Source of the DNA: CAZHGD01 sp964531735
Lineage (GTDB): Bacteria; Armatimonadota; UBA10988
Assembly (NCBI GenBank): GCA_964531735.1
Contig: CAZHGD010000148.1
Span: forward strand, 1 to 18,446
Direction: 5' to 3'
DNA: 18,446 nt
The notes beneath the pieces were generated by a model, which saw only the letters and a program-made list of their open reading frames with translations, did not search any database and was not told where the DNA came from. Of the stretch, positions 1 to 7,033 are shown in pieces. Position numbers and translations under genes: made by a program. Each line of letters starts with the position of its first letter. Within the stretch, counting starts at the first letter, position 1.

Positions 1-1
1 T

Positions 2-328
2 GACGAGGCGCTGACCGCGCTGTTCCGCCGCCTGGCGCCGGTGCTGGCCCAGCTCGGCGCGCTGCGCGCGGCGGCGGCCGAGGAGGGTGGCCCCGAAGTG
101 CGCACGGCCGACCTGCTGAAGCTGCTGGGCAAGCTGGAGGCGCCGCTGCTCGAGGCCGGCCTGGAGCCGGTGGGCGCGCCGGGCCAGGTGGCCGAGTACG
201 ACAGCCGGCAGCACCAGCGGATGAGCGGCGGCGACGTGCATCCGGGCACGGCGGTGGTCATCCGGTTCAGCGGCTACACTTTCCGCGACCAGGTGCTGGT
301 CAAGGCGATGGTCAGCGCGCAGGAGTAA
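2..328 (+). CDS. GrpE-like nucleotide exchange factor, C-terminal part (5' truncated)
   Basis: The frame is open from the window edge, so the true start lies upstream; 108 residues are visible. The last ~50 residues follow the GrpE C-terminal beta-domain pattern: YDSRQHQ, then PGT, then GY followed by a V-L-V-K-A-M-V strand, like the end of E. coli GrpE (PGN..., GYTLNGR..., AAMV). GrpE proteins drive ADP release from Hsp70, and the next gene, 4 nt downstream, encodes an Hsp70-like protein, which supports a dedicated partner role. The preceding helical part is rich in Ala and Leu, as expected for the GrpE stalk, but too little is visible to judge dimerisation. It is divergent, so I call it GrpE-like rather than the housekeeping GrpE. 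Confidence 0.75.
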   Translation, partial: DEALTALFRRLAPVLAQLGALRAAAAEEGGPEVRTADLLKLLGKLEAPLLEAGLEPVGAPGQVAEYDSRQHQRMSGGDVHPGTAVVIRFSGYTFRDQVLVKAMVSAQE

Positions 329-332
329 GACG

Positions 333-1949
333 ATGGCGATCGCTTTGGACTTCGGCACCTCCAACAGCGTCATCGCGCGCTGGAACGAGGCCGCCGACGA
401 CGTCGAGGTGATGGCCGCCGGCTCGCTCAGCCGGCGCTATACCTACCGCTTGCCCGGCGGCGACCGCGAGCGCGTGGCCAGCGTGGTGCCATCGCTCATC
501 CACTACGGCACCGACGGCTCCAAGCTGCTCGGCGAGCAGGTGGCCGAAGGCGGGCTGGTGTCCGAACGGGGCACCTTCCGCTGGGTCAAGCTCGAGCTGC
601 TGCACGAGCGCAAGGGCGGTCGCCGCATCAACGGCGAGGTGATCGACAACTACCAGGCCGCGCGCGAGCTGCTGCGCCGCGTGCTGCTGGTGGCGCAGGA
701 CTACCTGCTCAGCGGCGGCGAAGAGCTGGTGCTGACCATGCCGGTGGAATCGTTCGATTCCTATGCCGACTGGCTGCAGCGCACGGTGGCCGAACTGCTG
801 CCCTGCCGGCTGCGCACGCTGGACGAGGCGACCGCCTGCATTCTGGGCTACCGTGACCGGTTGCAGCCGGGCGCGGTCTACCTGGTGGTCGATTTCGGCG
901 GCGGCACGCTCGACGTCAGCGTGGTCAAGCCCGATCTGGACACCGTGGTGGCCGGCGAGCGCCAGCCGGCCCTGGGGCGCGCGGGCCTGGAGCTGGGCGG
1001 CAGCAACATCGACGCCTGGATGCTGGAACACCTCAAGGCCACCGAGGAGCTGACCGCGCAGGACGTGGAGGAGGTGGGCACGGCGCTCTTGGCGCAGCTC
1101 GAACAGGCCAAGATCGACCTGTCCAGCGGGGCCAACACGGCCGACGTGTCGCAGTGGAACGACCGCACGCGCCGGCTGATCAGCCACACGTTCACGTCGG
1201 CCGAGCTGCGCGACCTGCTGGAGCGGCACGACGTCTACAGCCAGGTCTCGCGCACGGTCAACCAGGCGATCGAGCTGGCCGAGGACAAGTACGGCCTGCG
1301 GCGCTCGGAGATCGCCGGGGTGTTCTGCGTGGGCGGCAGCAGCTTGCTGCTGGGCGTGGGTCAACGGTTGCACGAGCTGTTGCCCGACCGGCCGATCTAC
1401 TGCGACAACCCGTTCGAGGCGGTGGCGCGCGGCGCCTGCCGCTTCGCCGGGCAGGATCTCTCGGCCGCGCTGGTTCACGAGTACTGTCTGCGCACCTGGA
1501 ACCCCACCGCCGGCGACTACGAACTGCTGCCGATTGTGGCGCGCGGCACGGTCTACCCGACGCCGAAGGCGGTTTGCGCGAAGTACCTGAACGGCGCGGT
1601 GGACGGCGCCACGGGCATCGCCTTGGAGATCTGGGAGCGCTCCATCATGCCGCGCACGAGCCGGCGGCTGAAGGTGGTCGACGGTGTGGTGCGCGAGGAG
1701 GTGGTCCGCCAGGAGGCGACGGCGAACGAGCGTCCGGTGACGCCGCGCGGGCGCGAGTTCATCATCGCCGACCCGCCCTGCCGCCTGGGCGACCAGCAGC
1801 GGTTCATCGCCCGCTTCGGCGTCGACTCCGCCAAGCGCTTGACCATTTCACTGAGCGACATGGCCGAGGGCGGCCGGTCGAAGGTCCGGCTGGACTCGGG
1901 CGAAGAGATCGCCTTGCCGGTGCGGAACCTGCCGGTGGTCAAACTTTGA
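333..1949 (+). CDS. Hsp70-like ATPase with a short, lidless C-terminal part
   Basis: A 538-residue Hsp70-family protein. The ATP site of the actin/Hsp70 fold is complete: phosphate-1 loop LDFGTSNS near residues 5-12, phosphate-2 loop DFGGGTLD at 187-194, connect-1 motif DEATA at 164-168, adenosine motif VGGSS at 333-337, then NPFEAVARGA. The last ~150 residues form a beta-rich segment in the place of the substrate-binding domain, but the alpha-helical lid of DnaK is missing; DnaK is about 640 residues. The ATG at 333 has an AGGAG site at 321-325 and follows the GrpE-like stop by 4 nt, indicating coupled translation. It is cytoplasmic, with no signal or membrane segment. Predicted role: an ATP-dependent chaperone or switch specific to this locus rather than general DnaK. 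The family is sure; the substrate is unknown. Confidence 0.93.
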   Translation: MAIALDFGTSNSVIARWNEAADDVEVMAAGSLSRRYTYRLPGGDRERVASVVPSLIHYGTDGSKLLGEQVAEGGLVSERGTFRWVKLELLHERKGGRRINGEVIDNYQAARELLRRVLLVAQDYLLSGGEELVLTMPVESFDSYADWLQRTVAELLPCRLRTLDEATACILGYRDRLQPGAVYLVVDFGGGTLDVSVVKPDLDTVVAGERQPALGRAGLELGGSNIDAWMLEHLKATEELTAQDVEEVGTALLAQLEQAKIDLSSGANTADVSQWNDRTRRLISHTFTSAELRDLLERHDVYSQVSRTVNQAIELAEDKYGLRRSEIAGVFCVGGSSLLLGVGQRLHELLPDRPIYCDNPFEAVARGACRFAGQDLSAALVHEYCLRTWNPTAGDYELLPIVARGTVYPTPKAVCAKYLNGAVDGATGIALEIWERSIMPRTSRRLKVVDGVVREEVVRQEATANERPVTPRGREFIIADPPCRLGDQQRFIARFGVDSAKRLTISLSDMAEGGRSKVRLDSGEEIALPVRNLPVVKL

Positions 1950-1956
1950 GCGCCCA

Positions 1957-2049
1957 GTGGAAAACGCGGCGCGGCCGCGCGTATGGGAGGGCAGCCAGCG
2001 CCTGCCGCGCACCGGCGAGATGGTGCTCCTGACCAGTGAGCGGCGGTAG
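1957..2049 (+). CDS. Possible small protein, 30 residues
   Basis: A GTG-initiated frame starts 7 nt after the Hsp70-like stop and ends at the TAG at 2047-2049, inside the otherwise empty 131-nt gap before the AAA+ gene. Its codons end mostly in G or C, matching neighbouring genes, while the next frame in the same stretch is clearly poorer. The C-terminal part reads VWEGSQRLPRTGEMVLL. There is no strong Shine-Dalgarno site and no recognised family. It could be a real small subunit, the remnant of a longer gene, or chance in GC-rich DNA. Confidence 0.3.
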   Translation: MENAARPRVWEGSQRLPRTGEMVLLTSERR

Positions 2050-2080
2050 CCGGGTCTTGCGGCCGGTCGAGAGGTGTCAG

Positions 2081-3667
2081 ATGAGCCTGCGGAGCGAGTT
2101 GGCCACGCAGTTCGCCGCCCGGGTGGCGGTGGTGAACGTGGTGAGTTACGAAGAGGCGCGCGTCTTGCGCGAGCTGACCGAGTGGACCCGCGGCGCGGGC
2201 TGTCCCGCCGAGCACGGTCTCTACACCTGGGATATCGGCGATCAGTTCAGGTGCCTGAAGCCAGCCGCCGTCGCCTTCGATGTGGAGCAGGAGACGACCA
2301 CCGACAAGGTGCTGCGCAAACTCGACACCTATGAGGGCAGCGCGACGTTCGTCCTCAAGGACCTCCATATGAGCTGGGAGGTGCCGGCAGACACCGGGCG
2401 CCGGCCGCTGATCCGCACGTTGCGCAACCTGGCGCAGCGCTGGCCGGCGACCGCCAAGAACCTGGTGCTCCTGACGCCGGAGCCGGTGCTGCCGCTGGAG
2501 CTGAAGCGCGACGTGGTCACCATCGAGGTCAGCCGGCCCAGTGCCGACGAGATGGAGGAGCTGCTGACGCGGGTCTTCCAGGGCACCAACGCCCTGCGCG
2601 AGGTGACCGGCGGCCTGCGCGCCAAGATCATCGAGGCCGCGCTGGGCCTGAGCAGCCAGCAGGCCGAACGCGCCCTGCGCGTGGCGCTGGTGAAGAGCCG
2701 CGACGGCAAACTCGACCACCGCTGCATCGACGGCATCGTCGAAGCCAAGAAGGCGATGATCCGCGAAAGCGGCGCGCTGGAGTACTACCCGGTCAGCGAG
2801 ACCGAGGACGCCGTCGGTGGCCTCGCCGAGCTGAAGCGCTGGCTGCGGCAGCGCGGGCAGGCCTTTGGCGACGAGGCCCGCGAGTACGGCATCGGCCTGC
2901 CGAAGGGCCTGGCGCTGATCGGCATTCCGGGCACCGGCAAAAGCCTCTGCGCCAAGGTCACCGCCGGCAGTTGGAAGCTGCCGCTGCTACGCCTGGATAT
3001 GGGCGCGGTGTTCGGCAGCCTGCTCGGCGCGTCGGAACGCAACATTCGCGAGGCGATGCAGATCGCCGAGATCATCGCGCCGTGCGTGCTGTGGGTCGAC
3101 GAGATCGAGAAGGCGTTCGCCGGCTCGACGGGTGACGGCGGCACCGCCGCGCGCGTGTTGGGCACCTTCCTGACCTGGATGCAGGAGAAGACGACGCCGG
3201 TGTTCGTGCTGGCCACGGCCAACAACGTGGCGCACCTGCCGCCCGAGTTCCTGCGCAAGGGCCGGTTCGACGAGGTGTTCTTCCTCGACCTGCCCACCGA
3301 CGAGGAGCGCGAGGCGATCCTCGAGGTGCACTTGCGCCGGCGGAAGTACTCGCTGGTGCGGCAGCGGTTCGATCTGCCCGAGGTGGCCGCGGCCACGGTC
3401 GGCTTCGTAGGGGCGGAGCTGGAAGCGGTGGTCGAGGCGGCGCTGTTCCCCGCGTTCATGGACAGCCGGCGCGATCTGCAGACCGACGATCTGCTCCGCG
3501 CGGCAGGTGACATGGTGCCGTTGGCGCAATCGCACGCGACGCATATCGAAGAGCTGCGCCGACTGGTGACCAGCGGCCAGGCGCGTAACGCCTCCCGCGC
3601 GACCACCACCCAGGCCGTGCCGCTCAGCGGCATCCGCGGCGAGCGGACGCACTTCATGGACGTTTGA
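2081..3667 (+). CDS. Ycf46-type AAA+ ATPase (paralogue 1)
   Basis: A 528-residue protein with two parts. Residues 1 to ~230 form an alpha/beta domain without a P-loop (VVNVVSYEEAR near the start, then FVLKDLH, then LVLLTPEPVLP), the N-terminal domain typical of Ycf46 proteins. A full AAA+ module follows: Walker A GIPGTGKS at 281-288, Walker B LWVDEIEK with D340 and E341, sensor-1 N381 in ATANN, and arginine-finger motif GRFDE. I chose the ATG at 2081 because GAGAGGTG precedes it and the protein then begins at the same point as paralogue 3; a GTG at 2036 would add 15 unrelated residues. All ATPase residues are present, so it should hydrolyse ATP and probably forms rings. It ends in FMDV, echoed by paralogue 3. 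The substrate is not known. Confidence 0.93.
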   Translation: MSLRSELATQFAARVAVVNVVSYEEARVLRELTEWTRGAGCPAEHGLYTWDIGDQFRCLKPAAVAFDVEQETTTDKVLRKLDTYEGSATFVLKDLHMSWEVPADTGRRPLIRTLRNLAQRWPATAKNLVLLTPEPVLPLELKRDVVTIEVSRPSADEMEELLTRVFQGTNALREVTGGLRAKIIEAALGLSSQQAERALRVALVKSRDGKLDHRCIDGIVEAKKAMIRESGALEYYPVSETEDAVGGLAELKRWLRQRGQAFGDEAREYGIGLPKGLALIGIPGTGKSLCAKVTAGSWKLPLLRLDMGAVFGSLLGASERNIREAMQIAEIIAPCVLWVDEIEKAFAGSTGDGGTAARVLGTFLTWMQEKTTPVFVLATANNVAHLPPEFLRKGRFDEVFFLDLPTDEEREAILEVHLRRRKYSLVRQRFDLPEVAAATVGFVGAELEAVVEAALFPAFMDSRRDLQTDDLLRAAGDMVPLAQSHATHIEELRRLVTSGQARNASRATTTQAVPLSGIRGERTHFMDV

Positions 3668-3700
3668 CGTCAGCGCGACACGAGGAAAGGCGGTGGCGCC

Positions 3701-6043
3701 ATGTTCGCCGATGAGGCCCTGACCACCGGACTGAAGCTGGGCGACTTCACGGTCGACCGCCGGCTCGGCCGCGGCGCGTTCAAGTCGGTCTACGCGGCGA
3801 CCAACCTGCGGCCGGAGGCCAACGGCTATCCCGCGCGCGTGGCGCTGTGCGTGCCGCACCTGCAGGACGACGAGGCCGGCACGCTGCTGGCCAACGAGTT
3901 GCGCGTGGCGCAGACGCTGAACCATGCCGGCATCGCCCAGCAGTACGGCATCGAGCACGCCGGCGGCGTACTGTTCTGCGTGATGGAGCTGGTCGACGGC
4001 CAGCCGCTCGACCGCAAGCTGGCCGCCGAAGGGCCGTTCGCGCTGCTCGACGCGGTGGAGATCGCCGCGCAAATGGCCGAGGCGCTGGACAGTGCGCACC
4101 AGGCGCTGGCCATCCACCGCGACGTCAAGCCGGCCAACGTCATGCTCTGCCCGGACGGGCGCGTCAAGGTGCTCGACTTCGGCCTGGCGCGGCTGCTCAG
4201 CCACTCGCAGAGCCGAGCCGAATCGCGGGTCGGCACGCCGGCCTTCATGGCGCCCGAGCAGTTCGACGGCGCCACCGGCTTCAACGCCGATCTGTGGGGC
4301 CTGGGTCTGACCTTCTTCCAGCTCGTCACCGGCAAGCTGCCGTTTGCCGCCGAGGAGCCGGGGCGACTGCTGCACCAGATCCTCTACGACGAGCCCGACC
4401 TGAGCCCGCTGGAGCAGGGCGAGTTCGACCAGCGCCTGGTGCGCGTGATGCGCCGCATCCTCGAGAAGGACCCCGAGAAACGCTACCAGCGCGGCGCCGA
4501 GTTCGTGGCCGACCTGCGCGCGGTGCTCCGCCACGCGGCCACCGTCAACCACATCGAGGGGCAGATCGAGACCTACCTGCGCGCGCACTTCCCGTTGCTC
4601 TACCTGGTCACGCATGAGGAGCACCGCGCGCTGGCCTCGCTGGGCCGCGTGCGCGAGGCGATGTCGCTCGAGACGCCGCTGGAGCTGTACTGCTGGAGCC
4701 AGACCCGTGGCCTGACCGACGCCGCCGGCCGGCCGGTGCCCGGCAACACCGCCGGCGATCCGGTGAACGCGCTGCAACACGTGATCCAGGGGCGCGAGCC
4801 GGGCATCTACGTCTTCTTCGACATCCACCGGCACTTCACCCCGGTCACGCTGCGGCTCATCCGCGATGCCATCTGGACGGTCAAGCGCCGGCGCAAGAGC
4901 CTGGTCTTCTGCAGCCCGGTGGCCAGCGTGCCCGACGACCTGCGCGCCGACGCCACGCTGCTGTTCTACGACCCACCGGAGGTGGGCGAGCTGCAGGTGC
5001 TGGTCAGCCGCCTGCACACGGCCGTGGCGCCGGGCGACGAGCTGCCGCCCGAGCTGCGCGACCAGCTCGCGCGGGCCGTGCTCGGGCTGACCGAGCGCGA
5101 GGCCGAACGCGTGCTCCAGCGGGCGCTGGTGCGCCACGGGCGGTTCTGCCGCGACGCGCTCTACGAGGCCTTCGCGCAGAAGGAGCAGATCGTCCGCAAG
5201 GAGGGTCTGCTGGAGTTCTGCCGTCCGGCCGAATCGATGGCCGAGGTCGGCGGGCTGGACCTGCTCAAGGCCTGGTTCGCCCGGCGGCAGGAGGCGTTCG
5301 GCGCCGAAGGGCGGCGCTTCGGCCTGCGCCCGCCGCGCGGCGTGGTGCTGGTGGGCGTGCCCGGCTGCGGCAAGAGCCTGTCGGCCAAGGCCCTGGCGCA
5401 CAGTTGGGGCGTGCCGCTGCTGCGGCTCGATCTGGGCCGCCTGCGCGGGCGCTACGTGGGCCAGTCGGAGGACAACCTGCGCCGCGCGCTGCACACCGCC
5501 GAGGTGGTCAGCCCCTGCGTGCTGTGGGTGGACGAACTGGAGAAGGCCTTCGGCGGCCTTGGCCAGCAAGGCGACAGCGGCGTCAGCCAGCGCATGTTCG
5601 GCGCCTTCCTGACCTGGCTGGAGGAGCGCCAAAGCCCGGTGTTCGTAGTGGCCACGGCCAACGACATCAGCCAGCTCCCGCCCGAGTTCCTGCGCGGCGG
5701 GCGGTTCGACGAGCGCTTCTTCGTGGACCTGCCCGACGAGGTGGAGCGGCAGGCCATTCTGGACATCCACCTGCGCCGGCGGCAACGCGATCCGGTGCGG
5801 TTCGACCTGCCGGCCCTGGCGGTGGCCAGCGCCGGCCACAGCGGCGCCGAGCTGGCCGAGGCGGTGGTCAGCGGGCTCTACCAGGCGTTTGCCGACGGCG
5901 AGCGCGAGTTGACCACCGATGACGTGCTGGCGGCCATGGCCGCCACGGTGCCGCTGAGCCAGGTCCACGCGCCGCGGCTGAAGGCGCTGTACGGCTGGGC
6001 CAAGCTGAACGCCCGGCCGGCTCAGGCGAGGAGGGCGGGATGA
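3701..6043 (+). CDS. Ser/Thr protein kinase with WNK-like lysine placement, fused to a Ycf46-type AAA+ ATPase
   Basis: 780 residues. The kinase domain spans about 15-275: glycine-rich loop GRGAFKSVY (23-31), alphaC Glu66, catalytic loop HRDVKPAN (139-146; D141, K143, N146), DFG 159-161 and APE 184-186. The beta3 VAIK motif reads VALC with Cys50 where the ATP-binding lysine should be, while Lys28 sits in the glycine-rich loop; this is the arrangement of eukaryotic WNK kinases, so activity is plausible. From ~285 a Ycf46 N-domain follows (LLYLVTHEEHRAL), then a AAA+ module: Walker A GVPGCGKS 552-559, Walker B with D611 and E612, sensor-1 N654, and GRFDE. No membrane segment or signal is seen, so it is cytosolic. 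GAGGAAAGG precedes the ATG. The kinase may phosphorylate the neighbouring AAA+, Hsp70 or FGE-fold proteins (inference). Confidence 0.93.
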   Translation: MFADEALTTGLKLGDFTVDRRLGRGAFKSVYAATNLRPEANGYPARVALCVPHLQDDEAGTLLANELRVAQTLNHAGIAQQYGIEHAGGVLFCVMELVDGQPLDRKLAAEGPFALLDAVEIAAQMAEALDSAHQALAIHRDVKPANVMLCPDGRVKVLDFGLARLLSHSQSRAESRVGTPAFMAPEQFDGATGFNADLWGLGLTFFQLVTGKLPFAAEEPGRLLHQILYDEPDLSPLEQGEFDQRLVRVMRRILEKDPEKRYQRGAEFVADLRAVLRHAATVNHIEGQIETYLRAHFPLLYLVTHEEHRALASLGRVREAMSLETPLELYCWSQTRGLTDAAGRPVPGNTAGDPVNALQHVIQGREPGIYVFFDIHRHFTPVTLRLIRDAIWTVKRRRKSLVFCSPVASVPDDLRADATLLFYDPPEVGELQVLVSRLHTAVAPGDELPPELRDQLARAVLGLTEREAERVLQRALVRHGRFCRDALYEAFAQKEQIVRKEGLLEFCRPAESMAEVGGLDLLKAWFARRQEAFGAEGRRFGLRPPRGVVLVGVPGCGKSLSAKALAHSWGVPLLRLDLGRLRGRYVGQSEDNLRRALHTAEVVSPCVLWVDELEKAFGGLGQQGDSGVSQRMFGAFLTWLEERQSPVFVVATANDISQLPPEFLRGGRFDERFFVDLPDEVERQAILDIHLRRRQRDPVRFDLPALAVASAGHSGAELAEAVVSGLYQAFADGERELTTDDVLAAMAATVPLSQVHAPRLKALYGWAKLNARPAQARRAG

Positions 6044-6144
6044 GGCGCAACGCGTCAGGCGGCCACCCGGACGTCACGAGCGCCCCGGGCGGCGACAGCG
6101 CCCTACCGTCGTCGCGTGAGCAGGGAGGGAGGGCGGCGCCATGA
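6040..6144 (+). CDS. Small protein, 34 residues, coupled on both sides
   Basis: This ORF begins with an ATG that overlaps the TGA of the kinase-AAA+ gene (ATGA at 6040-6043) and ends with a TGA that overlaps the ATG of the FGE-fold gene (ATGA at 6141-6144). An AGGAGGG sequence at 6029-6035 lies 4 nt before the ATG. About 30 of 34 codons end in G or C. The peptide is rich in Gly, Ser, Arg and Pro, with no hydrophobic stretch, and looks disordered; I recognise no family. It may be a real small subunit or a leader whose translation couples the genes either side. The double overlap plus ribosome site makes chance less likely but does not exclude it. Confidence 0.45.
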   Translation: MRRNASGGHPDVTSAPGGDSALPSSREQGGRAAP

Positions 6145-6935
6145 GCTTCCTCGACACGCTGTACGAAGAGTGGTGCGAGCAACTCCCCAACCGCCTGGTG
6201 GTGAACCGCAAGGACGGTTCGGTACTGGTCTACGTGCCGGCGGGGGAGTTCGAGATGGGCGACGGGCAGGTCAGCGACTGCCCGAAGCACCGGGTGTACC
6301 TGGACGCGTACTACATCGGGGTGTACCCGGTGACGAATGCGCAGTATGCGAGGTTCGTGAAAGCCACGCGGCACCGGCCGCCGGACAACAACTTCTGGCA
6401 GAGCGCGGCGAAGGCGGACCACCCGGTGACCCACGTGAGCTGGGACGACGCGTTGGTGTACGCCAGGTGGGCCAGGCTGGCGCTGCCGAGCGAAGCGCAG
6501 TGGGAGAAGGCGGCGCGAGGGCCGGCTAACACGGTGTACCCGTGGGGCGACGACTGGGATGCGAGCAAGTGCCGGAACGCCACCAACTGCGGCAGTGAGA
6601 CGACGGCGGCGGTGTCCGCGTACCCGTCAGGAGTGAGCGGGTACGGGACGTACCAGCAGAGCGGGAACGTGTGGGAGTGGTGCGCGGACTGGTACGGCGA
6701 GGGCTACTACCCGCAGAGCCCGCGGGCGAACCCGACCGGCCCAGAGGGAGGCTCGAACCGGGTCCTCCGCGGCGGGGGCTGGAGGGACGTCGACGCCGCC
6801 AGCTTCCGTGGGGCGGCCCGCCGCAGGCTCGGTCCCGCGTGCGGCTACGACTACCTGGGCTTCCGCCTCGTGAGGGCTGCGGTCCTGGTTCCACCAGGGG
6901 GCGGCGGGGCACGGAAGGAGCCGCGGCGGCGGTAG
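6141..6935 (+). CDS. FGE-sulfatase-fold (SUMF1-type) protein without catalytic cysteines
   Basis: 264 residues. The FGE-sulfatase domain covers about 25-245: VYVPAGEFEMG, YYIGVYPVTNAQYARFV, PVTHVSWDDA, LPSEAQWEKAARG, YPWGDDW, GNVWEWCADWY, then RVLRGGGW and GFRLVR. In true formylglycine-generating enzymes two cysteines follow the RGGS motif; here those positions are Asp216 and Ser221, so sulfatase activation is not expected. Members without the cysteines serve as binding folds or other enzymes, and some are variable proteins of diversity-generating retroelements. A GGGAGGGAGGG site at 6123-6133 precedes the ATG. The body uses AGG arginine codons and NNG endings more than neighbouring genes. 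The tail is Gly- and Arg-rich. Position between the kinase and the Ycf35 gene suggests a recognition or scaffold subunit (inference). Confidence 0.9.
   Translation: MSFLDTLYEEWCEQLPNRLVVNRKDGSVLVYVPAGEFEMGDGQVSDCPKHRVYLDAYYIGVYPVTNAQYARFVKATRHRPPDNNFWQSAAKADHPVTHVSWDDALVYARWARLALPSEAQWEKAARGPANTVYPWGDDWDASKCRNATNCGSETTAAVSAYPSGVSGYGTYQQSGNVWEWCADWYGEGYYPQSPRANPTGPEGGSNRVLRGGGWRDVDAASFRGAARRRLGPACGYDYLGFRLVRAAVLVPPGGGGARKEPRRR
6759..6869 (+). other. Candidate variable region in the FGE-fold gene
   Basis: Residues 207-243 run from RVLRGGGW to LGFRL, the C-terminal stretch where FGE-fold targets of diversity-generating retroelements carry their variable repeat. Many codons here are of NNC form (gac, gtc, gac, gcc, gcc, agc, ttc, cgc, ctc, tgc, ggc, tac, gac, tac), as expected if adenines in AAC template codons had been randomised. 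High genomic GC gives the same bias, and there is no reverse transcriptase or template repeat in the window, so this is only a candidate. Confidence 0.25.
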
Positions 6936-6958
6936 CCGCGCGAGCGAGAGGAGTGACG

Positions 6959-6993
6959 CGCGCCTGGGGGGTCCCAGTGGCCCCCTGGCCGCG
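6959..6993 (+). other. GC-rich hairpin between the FGE-fold and Ycf35-like genes
   Basis: Five G:C pairs (6966-6970 with 6981-6985), a T:T mismatch, then six more pairs with one bulged C, closing a 10-nt loop at 6971-6980. It begins 24 nt after the FGE-fold stop codon. There is no T tract, so it is not a standard terminator; it could protect mRNA or reduce readthrough to the downstream genes. Confidence 0.45.
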
Positions 6994-7033
6994 GTGGGTG
7001 AAGGGCCGGTCAGGAATGGATAAGGAGACATGC

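Noticed and set aside
2036..2080. GTG at 2036 as start of the first AAA+ gene
   Set aside because: The ATG at 2081 has a ribosome site and aligns with the start of paralogue 3; the extra 15 residues look random.
312..2719. Long minus-strand open frames opposite the Hsp70-like and first AAA+ genes
   Set aside because: Same shadow effect; no family motif or ribosome site.
2987..5968. A 993-codon open frame on the minus strand
   Set aside because: It lies opposite two strongly supported AAA+/kinase genes; its sequence is His, Gln and Ala repeats typical of the complement of GC-rich coding DNA.
6141..6935. Calling the FGE-fold protein a sulfatase-activating enzyme
   Set aside because: Both catalytic cysteines are absent and no sulfatase gene is near.
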